A DNA stretch of 9,044 nucleotides. Origin: Bacillota bacterium (GTDB lineage: Bacteria; Bacillota_I; Bacilli_A; Acholeplasmatales; Acholeplasmataceae). The translations under genes and the position numbers were made by a program. The stretch covers positions 1 through 9,044 of the forward strand of contig JAEYXZ010000079.1 of the NCBI GenBank assembly GCA_023431045.1, given 5' to 3'. Below are positions 5,623-9,044 of the stretch, one piece after another (the first letter of the stretch is position 1; every line of letters begins with the position of its first letter). The notes under the pieces were generated by a model. That model did no database searches. It was given only the letters and a program-made list of their open reading frames with translations, and was not told where the DNA came from.

Positions 5623-7238
5623 AATGGTGGAAAAATGCTTTGGTTTATCAAATATACCCACTATCTTTTAAAGATTCAAACGGTGATGGTATTGGTGATT
5701 TAAGAGGCATTATTGAATCACTTGACTATTTAAAGAATTATGGTGTTGATGTCATATGGTTATCGCCTGTTTATCAATCACCTATGGATGATAATGGATA
5801 CGACATCTCGGATTACTATGAAGTTAATCCAATGTTTGGTACAATTGATGATCTTATGGAACTCATCTTGAAAGTTCATCAAAAAGGTATGAAAATCATC
5901 ATGGATCTAGTCGTCAATCACACCTCTGATGAACATCATTGGTTTAAGGAAGCTAGAAGTTCTTTAAATAATCCAGTTCGTGATTACTACATTTGGAGTG
6001 ATCAACCAAAACCTGAAATTGGATCAGTCTTCTCAGGCTCAGCTTGGGAATTTGATCAGCATACAAATCAGTATTATTTTCATTTATTCTCAAGAAGACA
6101 ACCTGATTTGAATTGGCAAAACCCACATTTACGAAACGAAATTTATCGCATGATGAATAAGTGGCTCGATATGGGGATAGATGGATTTAGAATGGATGTT
6201 ATTGAACTCATCGGAAAAGACGTAAGTTCAGCTCGACTTGGTGATGGACCTTATCTAGAAACGTATCTTAATGAAATGTATGAATCTTGTTTTAAAGGAC
6301 GCGACATCTTCACAGTCGGTGAGATGGGTGGAATATCAGTAAAACGTGCACAAGAATTGACGAGTCAAGAAAAATTAGGTTTAAATATGACTTTTCAATT
6401 TTCACATTTAGGTGTTGATCAAGTCAAGGGACAAAGTAAGTGGTATATCCAAAAACCTGATATGTTTGAACTCAAGCAAATACTTTCTGAAAATCAAAAG
6501 ATCTTTATGAAATCTGGGTGGAATAGCTTATTCTTATCAAATCATGATCAACCTCGACAAGTGACAAGATTTGGTAATGACAAAGCATTATATCGAATCC
6601 GTTCTTCACAAATGCTATTCACGATGCTATATGGACAAAAAGGTACACCATATGTCTATCAAGGTGAAGAAATAGGAATGACAGGTATTATTTTCAATAA
6701 TATCGATCAATATAAGGATATTGAAACAATCAATTGGTACCATGAAGCTAAAGCACTCGGATGGAGTAATGAAAAAATTATGGCTTCAATTGCTGCCAAA
6801 GGAAGAGATAATTCCAGAACACCTTTTCAATGGAACAACACACTATTTGCTGGATTTTCAAATCATCAACCTTGGTTAAGCGTGAATCCAAACTATCTTC
6901 AAATTAATGCTAGAAATGAAATGGAAAATCCATTTGGAATATATCACTATACAAAGACCTTATTTGAAATTAGAAAGAAGTATGATGTCTTCACGACAGG
7001 TGACTTTACTCTACTTTATCCTGATGATGATAAAACCTTCATATACTTAAGAGAGAATAAGAGCCACACCGCACTAATTGTTACAAATATGACAGATCAA
7101 GAAGTTGTCGTAGATTTAGAAAACTTCAAAGATTTTAAATTAATGTTGGCAAACATTGATATTAAATTAACTGGTAAAACAAAACTTAAACCTTATGCAG
7201 CGGCAATATATTTAAAGGAGCGAAAACATGACAATTAA
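5607..7238 (+). CDS. GH13 alpha-glucosidase, oligo-1,6-glucosidase/dextran-glucosidase type
   Basis: This enzyme removes terminal alpha-glucosyl units from short oligosaccharides. The 543 residues match the usual length (about 540-560) of cytoplasmic GH13 alpha-glucosidases. The barrel opens with WKNALVYQIYPLSF, then a calcium-type loop DSNGDGIGD (23-31) and DLVVNH (100-105). Catalytic residues are intact: nucleophile Asp197 (GFRMDVIELIG), acid/base Glu239 (VGEMGG), and Asp314 (LSNHDQPR). The residue after the nucleophile is Val198, as in enzymes that cleave alpha-1,6 links, not the Ala/Thr of alpha-1,4 specialists. The stretch FRMDVIELIGKD also resembles streptococcal dextran glucosidase DexB. 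GRDNSRTPFQW (399-409) is the usual domain-B' neighbour. The ATG at 5607 lies inside the end of the previous gene, eight bases after a GGAG site, implying translational coupling; it overlaps the repressor gene by 11 bases. Trehalose-6-phosphate hydrolase is a less likely alternative. The exact substrate is not determinable. Confidence 0.9.
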   Translation: MDTKIKWWKNALVYQIYPLSFKDSNGDGIGDLRGIIESLDYLKNYGVDVIWLSPVYQSPMDDNGYDISDYYEVNPMFGTIDDLMELILKVHQKGMKIIMDLVVNHTSDEHHWFKEARSSLNNPVRDYYIWSDQPKPEIGSVFSGSAWEFDQHTNQYYFHLFSRRQPDLNWQNPHLRNEIYRMMNKWLDMGIDGFRMDVIELIGKDVSSARLGDGPYLETYLNEMYESCFKGRDIFTVGEMGGISVKRAQELTSQEKLGLNMTFQFSHLGVDQVKGQSKWYIQKPDMFELKQILSENQKIFMKSGWNSLFLSNHDQPRQVTRFGNDKALYRIRSSQMLFTMLYGQKGTPYVYQGEEIGMTGIIFNNIDQYKDIETINWYHEAKALGWSNEKIMASIAAKGRDNSRTPFQWNNTLFAGFSNHQPWLSVNPNYLQINARNEMENPFGIYHYTKTLFEIRKKYDVFTTGDFTLLYPDDDKTFIYLRENKSHTALIVTNMTDQEVVVDLENFKDFKLMLANIDIKLTGKTKLKPYAAAIYLKERKHDN

Positions 7239-8181
7239 AGATGTAGCAAAAAAAGCAGGAGTCTCTATTTCTACTGCATCTTATGCACTAAATAATAGAC
7301 CCAATGTACATCCTGACACTAAAGAAAGAATATTAAAAGTTGCTGAGGATTTAAACTATTATCCAAATGCTCATGCAAGAAATTTAAAGACAAAAAAATC
7401 AAGTAACATTGGTGTTTTTATCTATGGTTTTGGTGGACCAATCTTCTCAGATTTACTTGAAGGTATTAACTTATCACTTCAAAAGAAAGATTATAACATC
7501 ATCGTCTCAAGTGGAAAGGCATCAGCTGTAATGCTTCGTGAAAGACAGGTTGATGGGGCCATTATCTTTGATAATAACATCACAGATGAACAGATCATTA
7601 GTTATGCTAAAAATCATCCAGTGATTGTTCTTGATCGTAGATTAGAAGGTGAAAACATTTATCACACCATGATTCAAAATGATTCGTTAGTGTATGATTT
7701 TATTACTTCAATGATTGAACGTGGCTATCAAAAGATTAGTTATTTAGCGGGTCCAAATGATGCTTTTAATAACCAAGAAAGATATAAAGGTTTTACTAAA
7801 GCATTATCTGATAAATCACTTAAAGAGTTTTCTTATATTCAAGGGGATTTTACCATTGGTAGTGGATATCAAGCAGGTGTTGAACTTGCGAAACAAAATA
7901 AACTACCACAAATGGTTTATTGTGCAAACGATGAATTAGCAATTGGTTTAATTAATGCTTTAAATGAACATGGTATTCATGTTCCAAGTCAAGTTGCAGT
8001 TGCAGGATTTGACGGTATTACTTTGGATGAATATATCACCCCTAAATTAACAACCATTGAAATTAATCATATGGATTGGGGTCGTCAAATTGCTGGTTTC
8101 TTAATCCGTGTAATCAACAATAAAAATGTTTATCCATTAACCAATCCAGAAGCAAAAGTGGTTTATAGAGAGAGTGTGTAA
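7228..8181 (+). CDS. LacI-family transcriptional repressor of the sugar operon
   Basis: This 317-residue DNA-binding regulator starts directly with the LacI helix-turn-helix: TIKDVAKKAGVSISTASYALNN (2-23), then the hinge helix YYPNAHARNLKT (44-55). Leu53 sits at the position that inserts into the central CG of the operator. From about residue 58 on is the periplasmic-binding-protein-like sensor domain, with RQVDGAIIFD, DRRLEG, RGYQKISYLAGP, CANDELAIGLINAL and VAVAGFDG as family landmarks. It is slightly short because the loop between the first two sensor helices is compact, which is seen in other members. The ligand is presumably the sugar handled by the operon and cannot be read from sequence. 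A strong AAAGGAG site (7214-7220) precedes the ATG inside the GH13 gene. It probably binds the two CG-centred palindromes upstream of 4384, controlling its own expression. Confidence 0.93.
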   Translation: MTIKDVAKKAGVSISTASYALNNRPNVHPDTKERILKVAEDLNYYPNAHARNLKTKKSSNIGVFIYGFGGPIFSDLLEGINLSLQKKDYNIIVSSGKASAVMLRERQVDGAIIFDNNITDEQIISYAKNHPVIVLDRRLEGENIYHTMIQNDSLVYDFITSMIERGYQKISYLAGPNDAFNNQERYKGFTKALSDKSLKEFSYIQGDFTIGSGYQAGVELAKQNKLPQMVYCANDELAIGLINALNEHGIHVPSQVAVAGFDGITLDEYITPKLTTIEINHMDWGRQIAGFLIRVINNKNVYPLTNPEAKVVYRESV

Positions 8182-9044
8182 TGATCGATTTAAAGAAACT
8201 GATTGATTCATTAACAATTGAAGAAAAACTAGGCCAGTTAACTCAAATCTCACCTTATTTCTTTTTAAAAGATACGAAGACCGAAATTGCTGGACCGGTT
8301 GCCTATTTAGGTATTGATGAAGATCAAATCTTTTTGGCTGGATCGGTATTAGGCATTGGAAATGCGACTGAAATGATTGAAGTTCAGAAGAAATATTTAG
8401 CACGTAGTCGGCATCAAATTCCATTAATGTTTATGGCTGATGTCATCCATGGTTATGAAACGATCTTTCCAGTTCCACTCGGTTTATCTACTTCATGGAA
8501 CCCTAAACTTGCTGAAGTTGGCGCAAGAATTGCAGCCAAAGAAGCATCGACTGCAGGAATTCATGTGACATTTGCACCAATGGCAGATTTAACAAGAGAT
8601 CCTAGATGGGGTCGTGTCGTTGAAGGTTTTGGTGAAGATTCCTATTTATTAAGCGAATTTGTTCAAGCATCAGTTAAAGGTTTTCAAGGTGATAATCTAA
8701 AAGCGGTTGGAAATGTTGCATCAACAATCAAACATTTTGCAGGATATGGTGCAGCAGAAGCGGGTCGCGAATATAACACGGTTGATATGTCACGATTAAG
8801 ACTTCATCAAACCTACTTACCAGCTTATAAAAAAGGACTTGATGCAGGTGCAAAACTAGTCATGACATCCTTTAATGTTTTAGATGGTATTCCTGCGACA
8901 ACTAATCCCTATTTACTAAAGACGGTTCTACGTGATGAATGGGGATTTAATGGTGTCACAATTACCGATTATAATTCACTACGTGAAACGATTAAACACG
9001 GTACATCAGAAAATGGTTATGATGCTGCCGTACAAGGCATTCAC
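8181..9044 (+). CDS. GH3 beta-glucosidase, 3'-truncated by the window edge
   Basis: This is the first 288 residues of a GH3 exo-acting beta-glycosidase (usually about 700-760 residues), covering the catalytic barrel. It shows TIEEKLGQLTQ (12-22), MADVIHGYETIFPVPLGLS (85-103, with substrate-binding Asp87), FAPMADLTRDPRWGRVVEGF (131-150), the KHFAGYG motif (184-190) with Lys184-His185, and GVTITDYNSL (258-267), where Asp263 is the expected nucleophile. No signal peptide is present, so the enzyme is cytoplasmic. The frame stays open to the last base. The ATG overlaps the LacI gene's TAA by one base (TAATG), a coupling arrangement. Its neighbourhood recalls the Listeria beta-1,2-glucan locus, where a GH3 enzyme hydrolyses sophorose-type oligosaccharides. 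That linkage is only inferred; other beta-glucosides or xylosides are possible. Confidence 0.93.
   Translation, partial: MIDLKKLIDSLTIEEKLGQLTQISPYFFLKDTKTEIAGPVAYLGIDEDQIFLAGSVLGIGNATEMIEVQKKYLARSRHQIPLMFMADVIHGYETIFPVPLGLSTSWNPKLAEVGARIAAKEASTAGIHVTFAPMADLTRDPRWGRVVEGFGEDSYLLSEFVQASVKGFQGDNLKAVGNVASTIKHFAGYGAAEAGREYNTVDMSRLRLHQTYLPAYKKGLDAGAKLVMTSFNVLDGIPATTNPYLLKTVLRDEWGFNGVTITDYNSLRETIKHGTSENGYDAAVQGIH

Noticed and set aside
7757..7939. Plus-strand 60-codon frame inside the LacI gene
   Set aside because: It is an out-of-frame shadow of a conserved sensor domain, rich in Lys/Leu/Ile, as random AT-rich frames are.
8137..8424. Minus-strand open frame across the LacI/GH3 junction
   Set aside because: Both plus-strand genes here are clear family members and use the TAATG junction; the antisense frame has no independent support.

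Overview
The window is AT-rich, compact, low-GC DNA. It reads cleanly with the standard bacterial code: tryptophan is always TGG, and the six complete genes plus the end of aroC stop at TAA or TAG, with no in-frame TGA read through. With a bacterial mevalonate pathway, a chorismate synthase and densely overlapping sugar genes, this points to a firmicute-derived, wall-less or near-wall-less lineage such as Acholeplasma or its relatives (Acholeplasmatales/Izemoplasmatales). It does not fit Mycoplasma proper, which reads TGA as Trp. The taxon is an inference; no rRNA or tRNA gene is present to settle it.

Layout. Bases 1-1779 (+): the 3' three-quarters of chorismate synthase (aroC), then nine bases later an ArAE_1-type aromatic acid exporter. 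The pair ends at a strong hairpin shared with the convergent mvaA. Bases 1790-4288: the first two mevalonate enzymes, divergently transcribed: class II HMG-CoA reductase (mvaA, minus) and HMG-CoA synthase (mvaS, plus). The 111-base spacer between them carries two back-to-back extended -10 promoters. mvaS has its own terminator overlapping its stop codon. Bases 4289-9044 (+): a promoter flanked by two LacI-type palindromes, then four tightly overlapping genes: a PF10091/GH144-like glucanase, a GH13 alpha-glucosidase of the oligo-1,6-glucosidase/dextran-glucosidase type, a LacI-family repressor, and a GH3 beta-glucosidase cut by the window end.

How they work together. aroC with the exporter makes chorismate and probably vents aromatic acids. 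mvaS and mvaA make mevalonate from acetyl-CoA derivatives for isoprenoids. The last operon encodes only enzymes without signal peptides, so it should act on imported oligosaccharides in the cytoplasm and be controlled by its own LacI repressor. The mix of a GH144-like (beta-1,2-glucan-type) enzyme, a GH3 beta-glucosidase and a GH13 enzyme with alpha-1,6-type active-site residues is the most interesting part. It suggests a substrate with both beta and alpha linkages, which I propose as a hypothesis, not a demonstrated system.

No mobile element, CRISPR array, tRNA, rRNA or riboswitch was recognised. No gene-free stretch exceeds about 110 bases.
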